A DNA stretch of 64,000 nt, from contig NZ_JAIVAH010000006.1 in the NCBI RefSeq assembly GCF_020171745.1, forward strand, positions 62,001 to 126,000, written 5' to 3'. Made by a program: the position numbers and the translations under genes. The stretch is from Prescottella equi. Lineage in GTDB: Bacteria > Actinomycetota > Actinomycetes > Mycobacteriales > Mycobacteriaceae. The notes beneath the pieces were generated by a model that saw only the letters and a program-made list of their open reading frames with translations, made no database searches and had not been told where the DNA came from. Shown here one piece after another: positions 24,775-34,600 of this stretch. The stretch's first letter is position 1; each line of letters starts with the position of its first letter.

Positions 24775-25941
24775 TCAGAGTCGAGGGATCTGCGGTACCG
24801 GCGGCAGCGGCAACGACTCGAGCGGCGGCAGCTGCGGGAGCGGCAGTCCGGTGAGAGCGTCGAGGACGGCATCGAGGGAATCCGGTACGGACGGCACAGG
24901 CCGGGCCGGCCGATCCGTGCCGTTCACGACCGGGAGCGTGTCACCCACAGGTGCGGTCCGCGGCATCTCCGCCGGGGCGGATTCCGGAGTCGACACCGGA
25001 ACCTCAGGAGGAGTGGACGGAGGAACCGACGGCGGCACACTCGCGACCGTTACCGACGACGTCATCGGCTTGCCCTCCGATTCGTCCGGCGCGGATCCGA
25101 AAAGAGTTCTGCCGTAGCCGAGTCCGAAACCGATGACGGCAAGCAGGGCGAGCATCACCCCGGCCGCCCCGGCACTGCGGACCTGACGGCGGGACACGTC
25201 GCCGCGTGATCCGCGCCGATGCGCTTTCGGTCGACGCGCTATCGGTCGATGGGCTTCCGGTCCCTGCGATGGCGTGGCCGCGGCCCGCCCACCGCTGCCG
25301 AGTAGCGCCGCACCGGACGCCGCAGACAACTCAGGATCGTCCGGCACGACGACGGGAAGTCCCGCCAGATCGGCGACATGCTCACGAACCCCCGCGACGT
25401 GGGCACCCCCACCGACGAGTACTACCGCATCGGCACCACGGCCCGACTGGGTCAGCAGTTCGTCCGCGAGGTCGACGGCTTCCTCGATTCCCGCGGCGTC
25501 GGCGGCAATCCGTTCGGCGGCATGGACACTCCCCGTCTCCACATCGACGACACTGACGGTCGTGCCCGACCGCCCGAGATCGAGTACCACGACAGCGGCA
25601 AATCCGGCGAGAGCCCGCGTGGCCCCCAGATACGCGAGGAGCGCGGACAGTTCGGGAATCAGCCGACAGTCGGTGATCCCCTCCCGGCGCAGCGCGGCAT
25701 CCAGGGCCGCGGCCTGCGACTCGTCGGTGTACGCGATGCCGACAGACGGCAGCGATCCGGACTCCTCGTCGCCCGCGAGCAGGACACCGATCGACTCCGC
25801 GGCCAGCGTCTCCGGGTTGTGGTCGTCCACCACGAGCGTCCGGCGCTCGAGCAATCCGGCGGCGCTGTGGGCATCGGGCGATCGGCGGCGCACGATCCGG
25901 ACGAATCCGGATCCCACCGACACTCCCAGAACCCCACCCAT
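24775..25941 (-). CDS. Short Hsp70-like protein with membrane anchor and Pro-rich tail
   Basis: This 388-residue protein repeats the architecture of the gene at 6155 in shorter form. A reduced actin/Hsp70-like domain occupies about 1-220, with DLGRSGTT at 121-128 and VLVGGGA at 174-180. A basic linker and one transmembrane segment (257-278) follow, then a Pro/Ser/Val-rich tail ending PLPPVPQIPRL. The N-terminal loop GVSVGSGFVRI lacks the usual Asp and Thr, and the ATPase domain is truncated, so ATP hydrolysis is doubtful. ATG 25941 has GAAGG upstream. It is divergent from the tyrosine phosphatase gene. A scaffold or sensor role is a guess. Confidence 0.7.
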   Translation of the reverse strand: MGGVLGVSVGSGFVRIVRRRSPDAHSAAGLLERRTLVVDDHNPETLAAESIGVLLAGDEESGSLPSVGIAYTDESQAAALDAALRREGITDCRLIPELSALLAYLGATRALAGFAAVVVLDLGRSGTTVSVVDVETGSVHAAERIAADAAGIEEAVDLADELLTQSGRGADAVVLVGGGAHVAGVREHVADLAGLPVVVPDDPELSAASGAALLGSGGRAAATPSQGPEAHRPIARRPKAHRRGSRGDVSRRQVRSAGAAGVMLALLAVIGFGLGYGRTLFGSAPDESEGKPMTSSVTVASVPPSVPPSTPPEVPVSTPESAPAEMPRTAPVGDTLPVVNGTDRPARPVPSVPDSLDAVLDALTGLPLPQLPPLESLPLPPVPQIPRL

Positions 25942-26023
25942 GAGCCGCCTTCGATCGAGGGCGCACCCGGTCGACGCTCGAACCCGGTGCGAACTGAACA
26001 AGCCGAGTCTATACAGTCGGACC

Positions 26024-26036
26024 TACACTCAGCGGC
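26024..26036 (+). promoter_or_regulatory. -10 box and leaderless start of the phosphatase gene
   Basis: TACACT at 26024-26029 lies 7 nt before ATG 26037, and no ribosome site is present. Transcription should begin at or next to the start codon. Confidence 0.45.
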
Positions 26037-26558
26037 ATGCAGTTGCTCTTCGTGTGCACCGGAAACATCTGCCGGTCACCTATCGCCGAGAGGCTCAGCG
26101 CGGCGTGGTCCGCGGGCACCGACAGCGTCGACATCACAGCGTCGAGTGCCGGAACCCGCGCAGTGGTCGGGTCACCGATGGAACCCAAAGCAGCACAGGT
26201 TCTTTCCGATCTCGGCGGATCGCCGGCCGGTTTCGTTGCACGTCAGATCAATCCGGTCATCGCGTCGTCGGCGGACCTGGTCCTGACGATGACGGAGGCG
26301 CATCGCGACGCCGTGCTCAAGATCAGCCCGCGCCAACTCAAACGTACGTTCACGCTCTTGGAGGCGGCGCACATCGCGCGGGCGATCGGGCCTGCGACCG
26401 TCGCCGAATTCGCCGCCGCGCGAGCCGCCGTCACACGCGCTGGCATGATCGACGTCCCGGATCCGATCAGGCAGAGCACAAGCGTATTCGAAGACGCCGG
26501 CAACCTCATCGAGCGAGCGTTGGAGGGCCTTCTGCGAAACCTCCGTTCCAACGGCTGA
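26037..26558 (+). CDS. Low-molecular-weight protein tyrosine phosphatase
   Basis: This 173-residue cytoplasmic phosphatase has the catalytic loop CTGNICRS at residues 7-14 (nucleophile C7, R13) and the general acid D142 in VPDP. It matches the usual family length. Such enzymes dephosphorylate BY-kinases of the Wzc type. A Wzc-like kinase lies only about 600 bp downstream on the opposite strand, so the two probably regulate the exopolysaccharide machinery as a pair. The gene is probably transcribed without a leader. Confidence 0.92.
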   Translation: MQLLFVCTGNICRSPIAERLSAAWSAGTDSVDITASSAGTRAVVGSPMEPKAAQVLSDLGGSPAGFVARQINPVIASSADLVLTMTEAHRDAVLKISPRQLKRTFTLLEAAHIARAIGPATVAEFAAARAAVTRAGMIDVPDPIRQSTSVFEDAGNLIERALEGLLRNLRSNG

Positions 26559-26860
26559 GTACCGCCGAAGTACCCTGGATACAGGGACCGAAGACTCCGG
26601 GAGCCAATCCTTTCTGTCCGAGTGCATGACACGAACCGCCCCGTCGATTACGGTGTAGGCCATCGCATCCGGACGATGCGATGTCCTGGTATCCGGACTT
26701 CCGACCAGGGCGCCGTCGGGGCTTGATTCACCTTCAACATTCTCGCGTGGCTGTGCCCCGAGCAGTGCTGCACGCTGGGCGGTCTCATCGATCACCCAGC
26801 GCACAGTCGACGGCCTCGGCACCGCGTCGAGGTCGAGTTGACCCTTACGAAGGAGCAATC
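26559..26860 (+). other. 302-bp non-coding stretch with hairpins before the 38-residue ORF
   Basis: No gene of normal size is visible. CATCGCATC (26661-26669) pairs perfectly with GATGCGATG (26675-26683) over a 5-nt loop. A weaker hairpin, CGCTGGG with CCCAGCG, lies at about 26780-26806. The stretch may be the structured leader of the small ORF or hold a small RNA; nothing decides between these. Confidence 0.35.
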
Positions 26861-26977
26861 ATGAGTTCTTCCAGCGATTTTGCATTGATCGACTTCCTTT
26901 TCGGCAGCGTCGGGGGTGTCCTGACGGAGTTCGGCACGTTCGTGAGCCGGTTAGGCGGTCTGAGCGCCATCGGCTGA
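26861..26977 (+). CDS. 38-residue small protein with a strong ribosome site
   Basis: An ATG at 26861 follows AAGGAG at the ideal distance, and the frame ends in TGA at 26975-26977. The product begins MSSSSDFALIDFLFGSVGG and ends SRLGGLSAIG. It is amphipathic and hydrophobic, with no signal peptide. A clean terminator follows 20 nt later, so the ORF seems to be its own transcription unit or the end of one starting at the phosphatase. No family is recognised; it could be a small membrane protein or peptide signal. Confidence 0.6.
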   Translation: MSSSSDFALIDFLFGSVGGVLTEFGTFVSRLGGLSAIG

Positions 26978-26997
26978 GGACAGCCGTAGCCGACAGG

Positions 26998-27030
26998 GCC
27001 CCGACCGCAGAACGCGCGGTCGGGGCTCTC
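26998..27030 (+). terminator. Terminator after the 38-residue ORF
   Basis: GCCCCGACCGC (26998-27008) pairs perfectly with GCGGTCGGGGC (27016-27026) over a 7-nt loop and is followed by TCTCTC. Confidence 0.8.
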
Positions 27031-27146
27031 TCAGTACGTTCATCTCCGGTACGGCTCCCGGCCCGTATGAAGGAACATCGCAGCGGAGTGTCACGACTCG
27101 TCGCCGATGAATCCGGAGACGAGCCGTGACAGCCCACATTCTCGAG

Positions 27147-28565
27147 CTAGCCGGCGGTGGGCGCCGCCACCTCGGCGGGCTCCACCTTTCGATCGACCGA
27201 GACCTTCTCCACCGGCATGTCGGCGTCGTAGTAGTACGTGTACTCGTAGCTCCCCTGGCCCTTCGAAGGTGTCATCGTGAGGATCGTGCCGAGCACGGTG
27301 GCACCGACGCTTCGAAGGTTGCCGATCGCCCGGGACACTTGCTCACGCTTCGTCTTCCCGTGACGCACTACAACCAGGCATCCGTCGACCTTGACCGCCA
27401 ACACTGCGGCATCGGTTACCGGCAGCAGTGGAGAGGCGTCGATGATGACGAAGTCGAACTTGGCCCGCAGCTCGTCGAACAGCTTCTCTGCATGGGTTGA
27501 TCCGAGCAGCTCACTCGGGTTGGGCGGAAGCGAACCTGCGGCCAGGACGGAAACATTCGCGAAGGCGCTCGTCTGGAGAGCATCGTCCAGGTCGGCCTGA
27601 GCCGAGAGGACCGTACTCATGCCGACGGATCCGATCAGGTCGAGATACTTCGCGACCCGTGGTCGCCGCAGATCGGCGTCCACCAGGCAGACCGAATATC
27701 CCGCCTCGGCCATAGCCAACGACAGATTGATCGCCGTGGTGGTCTTGCCCTCACCAGGAAGCGAACTGGTGATCTCGATGACCCGCGGCGGATTGTCGAC
27801 CTCGAGGAACTGCAGGTTGGTCCGCAGCTCACGGAACGCCTCGGCACTGGACGAGTACCCGTCCTGGAACGAAATGGCAGCCTTCTGCTCCCGCTCCTTG
27901 TCGAAGGGAACCGAACCCGCCATCCCGACACCTGCAAGTTCGTCGAGCGTCTCCCGCGATTTCACGGTGTTGTCGAGGCGATCACGAACGACGGCGAAAA
28001 TCACGCCGGCCAGGAGGCCGATGATGAATCCCAGACCGAGGTTCCTCTTGGTCTTCGGGCTCACCGGTGTCGACGGAACCTTCGCCGGCTCGACGACAGT
28101 TGCCTTCGCAACGGACGACTGGCCGGTCGAGTTCGATTCGAGCGCCTCGATCTTGGCGGTGAGCGAAGTAGCCACTGCGTTCGTCAACTGCTGTGCGAGG
28201 GCCGGGTCGGCGTCACTGACTTCGAGGTCGAAGAGCACGGTGTTGACCACCGGGGTTGCCCTTACTCGTGACGCCAACTGCGAAGGACTGAGATCGACGC
28301 CGAGCGCGGCGATCGCTCCCGCAGCAACCTCCTGTCCGGTGGCCAACTTCGCGTAGGACGAAACTCGCTGCTGCGAGAACTGATTGCCCTGCATGGCCTC
28401 CATGACCGACGAACCACTCGTGGAGACGAACAACCGCGCCTTCGCGGCGTAAATCGGTGTCGAGATCAACGATGCGACCAATGCCACCAGGATCGCGACC
28501 ACCGTGGTAACCGCAATTATTCGCCACCGTGCCGCCACGATGCGGACGTAATCTTGAATCTCCAC
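27147..28565 (-). CDS. Wzz/Wzc-like polysaccharide co-polymerase and BY-tyrosine kinase
   Basis: This 472-residue protein has an N-terminal Wzz chain-length domain with membrane helices at about 15-37 and 177-195. A cytoplasmic BY-kinase domain follows: Walker A LPGEGKTTT at about 269-277, Walker A' CLVDADLRRPR near 293-303, and Walker B FVIIDAS near 372-378. The autophosphorylation cluster YEYTYYYD is at about 440-447. The start was set at GTG 28565 (VEIQDYVRI), which has AGGAG 8 nt upstream; an in-frame GTG at 28574 is too close to that site. It lies 72 bp downstream of the NRPS stop on the same strand, so the two are probably co-transcribed. It should control export and chain length of the surface polymer. 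Confidence 0.9.
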   Translation of the reverse strand: MEIQDYVRIVAARWRIIAVTTVVAILVALVASLISTPIYAAKARLFVSTSGSSVMEAMQGNQFSQQRVSSYAKLATGQEVAAGAIAALGVDLSPSQLASRVRATPVVNTVLFDLEVSDADPALAQQLTNAVATSLTAKIEALESNSTGQSSVAKATVVEPAKVPSTPVSPKTKRNLGLGFIIGLLAGVIFAVVRDRLDNTVKSRETLDELAGVGMAGSVPFDKEREQKAAISFQDGYSSSAEAFRELRTNLQFLEVDNPPRVIEITSSLPGEGKTTTAINLSLAMAEAGYSVCLVDADLRRPRVAKYLDLIGSVGMSTVLSAQADLDDALQTSAFANVSVLAAGSLPPNPSELLGSTHAEKLFDELRAKFDFVIIDASPLLPVTDAAVLAVKVDGCLVVVRHGKTKREQVSRAIGNLRSVGATVLGTILTMTPSKGQGSYEYTYYYDADMPVEKVSVDRKVEPAEVAAPTAG

Positions 28566-28637
28566 CCCATACACTCCTGTCAGGTCAGGCCCTCGCCTGC
28601 TCGTAATCGTCAGTTCGTCCCCGCACGCGACGTCACG

Positions 28638-31600
28638 TCATCCGGACACCTCCGACCTGGAACGCTCTGCCTGGCCTCGATCCTCCAGTTCGGCGGCCAG
28701 AACACGACCGATCTCCGACAGTGCGGCCGGAGTGGTCATCTCAGCGTGAGTGCAATCGATCCGCGTCTCCCGGACGGAACCCGACACGTACGGATCCCAC
28801 TGCCGAGGCGGAGCGACTCCGCCACGAGAGTCGTTCGCTGCAGTGAAGAATACGAGATCGCCCTCGAATGTGCGCGGTCGATGGCGGCGAACCAAATTAC
28901 CTGCGAGTAGCGAGTTCTCGTGCATTGCAGTAATCGTCGCTGGTCGAAGGAACGAGAACGGGCTTCCGGCTTCACGGAGAAGTGCGGCAGCAGACGCGCC
29001 GTCGATTTCTCGCGAGCTACTGCCGATCACGACCGAGGGCTCCAGCTCACGGACCAGTCCCGCCATGTCCAGGTCCACGGAGTCCACGGACTGCTCGACA
29101 TCTATCACGCTGTCCAACATGGCCAGAAGCACCACGGACTCTCCCTGTTCCTGCAGCCGGGTCGCGATGGCATGGGCGATCACTCCGCCGAGGGACCAAC
29201 CCAACAATCGGTAGGGCCCGTGCGGTACTGCATCGCGGATCTCGAGAACGTATCGGTCCACCAGATCGTCTATGGCTCGCGGATAGCTTTGCCCGGAGGC
29301 AAGTCCTGGAGCTTGCAGTCCGTACACCGACCATCCCCCGCCGAGGTGTCTCGACAGTCCGGCAAAGCTCCACGCGACCCCCGCGGCGGGATGCACACAG
29401 AGGATCGCTCCGCGTTCACCGGACGTGTACAGCGGCAGAACGATGTCGAGCGCCTGCACCGGTTCTGCGACCCCACGTTCGACCATCTCGGCGAGGCTTG
29501 CCGGAGTGGCATCAGGCAACAGCCAGGAGACCGGGATCTCACAGCCGAGGCGGTCACTGAGCTGATGCGCGGCGCGTAGCGCGCTCAGGGATGTACCTCC
29601 GGCGTCGAAGAACCCGGTGTCACGCCCCACTTCTCTCACGTCCAGAACCTCGCCGAAGACGTCCGCGATGGTCAGCTCCAACGCCCCCTCCGGTGCGGAG
29701 TAGATCGTTTGGTCGACACATTCGACGGTGGCGAGTGCTGCGCGGTCGACCTTTCCGTTCATGGTGAGGGGTAGCGCCCCGACCTCGACGATCCGCGAGG
29801 GCACGAGACGCCCTGGCAGCCTGGACATCGCCCACGCTCGCAGGTCCTCGTCGGGATCGTCGGTGACGACGAACGAAACCAGTCGGTCATCTCGGAGGAT
29901 CGTGGCGGTCGCACGCACGCTCCGGTGCCCGATCAGCACCGCGTCGATCTCTTCCGTCTCGACTCGGACACCGCCAACCTGCACCTGGGAGTCCGAACGG
30001 CCGACGAACAAGAGCTCTCCCCTGCTGTCGAACCGAACCAAGTCCCCTGTCCGGTAGAGGCGTTCGCCGGTGCGACCGGACGGATCGGCGACGAACCGGG
30101 ATGCCGTCAACCCGGGCAGTCCCAGGTACGCCCGTGCGAGCCCGGCACCACCCAAGTACAATTCACCCACCGCGCCCGTCGGCACCACACGCAACCGGCG
30201 GTCGAGTACGGTCGTGCGCACACCGGGAATCGCCTGCCCGATCGGCACGATGCCGTTCGCATCGTTCGCGGTCAATGCTGCAGTACCCGTGGCCATCACA
30301 GTGACCTCGGAGGGTCCGTACGCGTTGAAGAAGCGTCGCCCTCTCGCCCAGCGTCGGACGTGCTCCGGTGGGCAGACGTCGCCGGCGCTGACGAGGACAC
30401 GGAGCGCGTCGAGCCCGACTTCATCAAGCGTCGCCAACACGGCGGGAGTGAGGACTGCATGGCTGACCAGCTCGGCCGCCAGCAGTCGACGCAGGCCCGC
30501 ACCGCCGAACTCGTGTGCCGCGGCGATCACCGTCACAGCCCCGTTGGCGGCAGCCATGACGAGTTCGAAGATCGCGGCATCGAATCCCGGTGATGCCACG
30601 TGCAGCACCCTCGACGAACTCGTCACTTCGTACAAATTGCGTTGCGCAGCAATCATATTAGAGACGCCACGATGAGAGACCGAAACGCCCTTGGGCTTGC
30701 CTGTCGTCCCCGACGTGTAGACGACATACGCAGTCTGGTCCGGGTGCACCCGTGGGGCGGACATCGGTTCCGGAGGCACCCCTCCGGAGCGAGCACACTC
30801 GATCCGAGGGAGGTCGGTCGGGAGAGAAGACGCATGGTCCGCGGTCGTAGCGACCATGACCGCGCCAGAGTCCGCGAGCATGAACGCTATCCGCGAGCCG
30901 GGCTGTTTCGGATCGAGAGCGGCGAACGCGGCCCCGGTCTTTGCAACTGCCCACAGAGCCGCCACGAACTCGGGCGATCGGTCCAGGACCAGTGCGACCG
31001 TCGCCTCCGGCCCGGCGCCCGCTGCAGCCATTCGCGAGGCGAGAAGATCCGACCATTCGTCGAGACAACCGTACGTGTATTCCCGGTCTTCGAAGCGGAT
31101 CGCCGTATCGGACCGGTGCGCGGCCACGGTATCCCGCAGGACCTCGGAGAGCGTGGCCGAGGGGGCGTCGGCACGATCCGCCGCATCACCCGACCGGCCG
31201 GTGCCGGATCCGTCGAGATCCACGTCGCCGACGATTGCCGACGGATCGGTGCACACCACGGTCAGCATGCGGTCGAACGCATCGACGAGTCGTTCAGCGG
31301 TCGATTCGGCGAACACGTCCGTCGCGTAACGCAGCCGAACCTGCGATCCCGTCTCCCCGGAGTGAACGTCCAGTTCCAGATCGAATCGAATGCTGTCGCT
31401 CTCGACCACCACCGGTTCGAGACCCAGTTCGGCGAGATCCGTCTCGACCGGCCCGGTGGGCGCACCGTAGGTGAGCATCACCTGGACGAGTGGGTGGGCC
31501 ACCGCCGACCGCGCCGGACGGACCGCCTCGACGACCGCGTCGAACGGCAGGGTGCTGTGCTCGAATGCCGCCAGATCGGCATCACGCACGGAGGCGAACA

Positions 31601-34600
31601 ACTCGGCGACGGACCCGGCAGTGTCGACAGGCGTACGGAGCACCGTCGTCCCCACGAACATGCCCACGACATCGTCCAGTTCCCGGCGCCCCCGGCCTGC
31701 TGTCGGTGTGGCGACAACGACATCGGACGTTCCGGCGAATCGAGCGAGAACCGCGGCCCACGCCGCATGCACGACCATGAACTCACTCACGCCGTGTACG
31801 CGGGCAGCGCGGGCCAGGGCAAGTTCGTCACAGTCGCATGAGTGGTCGATCGAGGCGCCCCGCAGCGATGGGGGTCCGGATCGCACCGCGTCCCAGGGCA
31901 GCGGTAGCCGGTCTCCGAGGCCTAGTAGGGCATCTCGCCAGAAGGCGATGCACCGGGCCGCAGTCGACGCGGGGTCCGACTCCGAGCCCAGCAGCTCTGC
32001 ACTCCACAGGCTGTAGTCCGCATACTGCACAGGAAGCGGGCTCCAGTCCGGAGCTCGACCCGCCAGCCGCGACCGGTAGGCATGCGTCAGATCGCGTCCG
32101 AACGGCACCATAGACCACCCATCGACCGCGATGTGATGGAACTCGAACACGAGCAGCGTCGTTCCGTTGGACTCTGCGACGACGGTGATCCGGAGCGGCA
32201 CCTCTGCCGTCACGTCGAACGGCTTCGGCACGGGGCGGGCTGCACTGTGAACGATCGGGACCTTCGGCCAGGCCAGCACCCGTTGGTACGGCACACCGTC
32301 CCGGTCGGGATAGATCGTCCGCAGAATCTCGTGACGCTCCAGTACGTCGGCGACCGCACGTTCGAACGCGCAGCTCTCGATCTCGGCGCCCGCCCGTAGG
32401 GCGAAGGCGCTGTTGTACGCGGTGGAACGGGGCTCGAGCCGACTCGCGATCCAGAGCCGTCGCTGCTGCGGCGCCAGCGGGATGTGCTCGGGTCGGGGAC
32501 GTCGCGCGAGCGGGAATGCATACTCGGGCCGCGTCCGGCTCACTGCCTCCGCCAACTCGCGCGCCGTCGGCCCGTCGAACAGGTCACGGACCGTCATCAT
32601 CCGTCCGGTCGTAGCCTCGATTCGTGCCACTACCCGCGTAGCCGACAACGAGTTCCCACCGAGTGCGAAGAAGTCCTGATCGATCCCGACCGGCCGAAGG
32701 CCGAGAACATCGGCGAACACCTCGGCGATCGCTTGTTGCAGAGGATCGCCCGGCGCGATGGGCCGATCCTCGACGGCAAGAGGTTTGATCAATGCCGCCA
32801 CGTCGATCTTGCCGTTGGGCGTCATGGGCATCGAATCGAGCACGCGCACCTGATCGGGCACGAGGTGCGCCGGGAGTTTCTTCCCGACGGCGGACCGGAT
32901 CGCAATGGGGTCGAGACGGATCGTCGGGTGCAGCGCCACGTAGGAGATCAACATGTCACCGGCACCGACGGTACGAGACAACATGATTCCGTCGACAGCG
33001 GCCAGGGCGGCATCGATCTCTCCCGGCTCGATGCGATGCCCACGCACCTTGAGCTGGTCATCCGCACGGCCGACGATCTCGAGGTCACCGTACTTGTCCC
33101 AGCGGGCGAGGTCTCCCGTCCGATACATCCTGTCACCCGAGCCGCCGGGATCGGCGACGAAGCGAGCGGCCGTCAGTGCCGGAACTCCGAGATATCCACG
33201 TGCCACACTCGATCCAGAGACGTACAACTCTCCGAGAACGCCGGGCGCGACGGGATGCAGTCGTTCGTCCAGTACCACGATTCCGGCCCCTGGCGACGGG
33301 CGCCCGACCTTGACCGCGGATCCCCCACGGATTCGGCCCAGCGCCGCCACCACAGTGGTCTCGCTCGGCCCGTACGCATTGACTATCTCGCCCAGCGAAG
33401 CCGACCATTCCCGTACGAGCTCTGGCGGACACGGCTCACCACCCACGGCCACGACCCGGAGCGCCGACAGTCCGCCGGGGGCCACCGTGGAGAGCGCGGA
33501 AGGCGTGGAGAGGACATGGGTGATGCGTTCCTCACGCAGGAATCGGCTCAGGTCCCGTCCACCGAACACGCCATCGGGCGCGAACACCAGAGTGGCGCCC
33601 GTCGTGAGGGCCAGCAGCACCTCCAGTAGCGCAGCATCGAAATTGGCCGAATAGTTCTGCAGAACACGTGATCTCGCATCGACCTCGTACACAGTCGTCG
33701 CCAGCGACGCGAGCGCGGCCAGGCCCGTGTGAGTAACGCACACGCCCTTCGGGCGACCCGTGGTTCCGGACGTGTAGACCAGGTAGGCGGCGTGGCCGGG
33801 ACGCAGGGGCGTCGTGCGGTCGGCATCGGTGATCGGTTCCGCCGAACCGCGCCGAGCGGTTGCCGGCTCGGATCCCACGAACGCATCGATCAGATCCGGA
33901 TCCCGAGTGTCGAGGATCAGAGCGGCGCCGCTGTCCGCCAGCATGAAGTCGATGCGTTCGCGAGGGTATTCGGGGTCGATCGTGACGAACGCGCCACCAG
34001 TCTTGGCCACCGCCCACATCGCAACGACCCACTCCGGCGACCGTCCGAAACACAGCGCAACCACCTGCTCGGGGCCCGCACCGCGAGCAATGAGCCTCCG
34101 CGCCAGTCGATTCGTGGCTTCGTCCAGTTCCGAGTAGGTCATTTCCCAGCCGTCGCTGCGGAGGGCAACCGCGGACTCGCCCGCGGACATGCCGGAGGCG
34201 ATCAGGCTCGGGAGCAGCACCGAGTCTGCGACGGTCTCTCCCCACTGTCTTGGCACTGCTGAGGGAAACGCGATATCGCCAATGGGCCGAGATGCGTCAG
34301 CGACGAAAGCCGCGAGGACCGCTGTCAGCGATTCGACGATCCGCCCGACGGTATCTGGGTCGTAGAGGTCCTTCGCGTAGCCGGCGACGACGTCGAGTCC
34401 GCCCGGCCGACCGTCCGACCCGAACTGTTCGGTCACCGCGAATTCGAGGTCGAACCGTGCACTCTCGATCGCGAGATCGACCACGTCGATCGCCAGGCCG
34501 GCCAAATCGTTCGACGCCGGCGTGAAGTTCTGGAACGCGAGCATCACCTGGAACAGCGGGTGAGACGAGGACGAACGCTGCGGAGTCACCGACTCGACAA

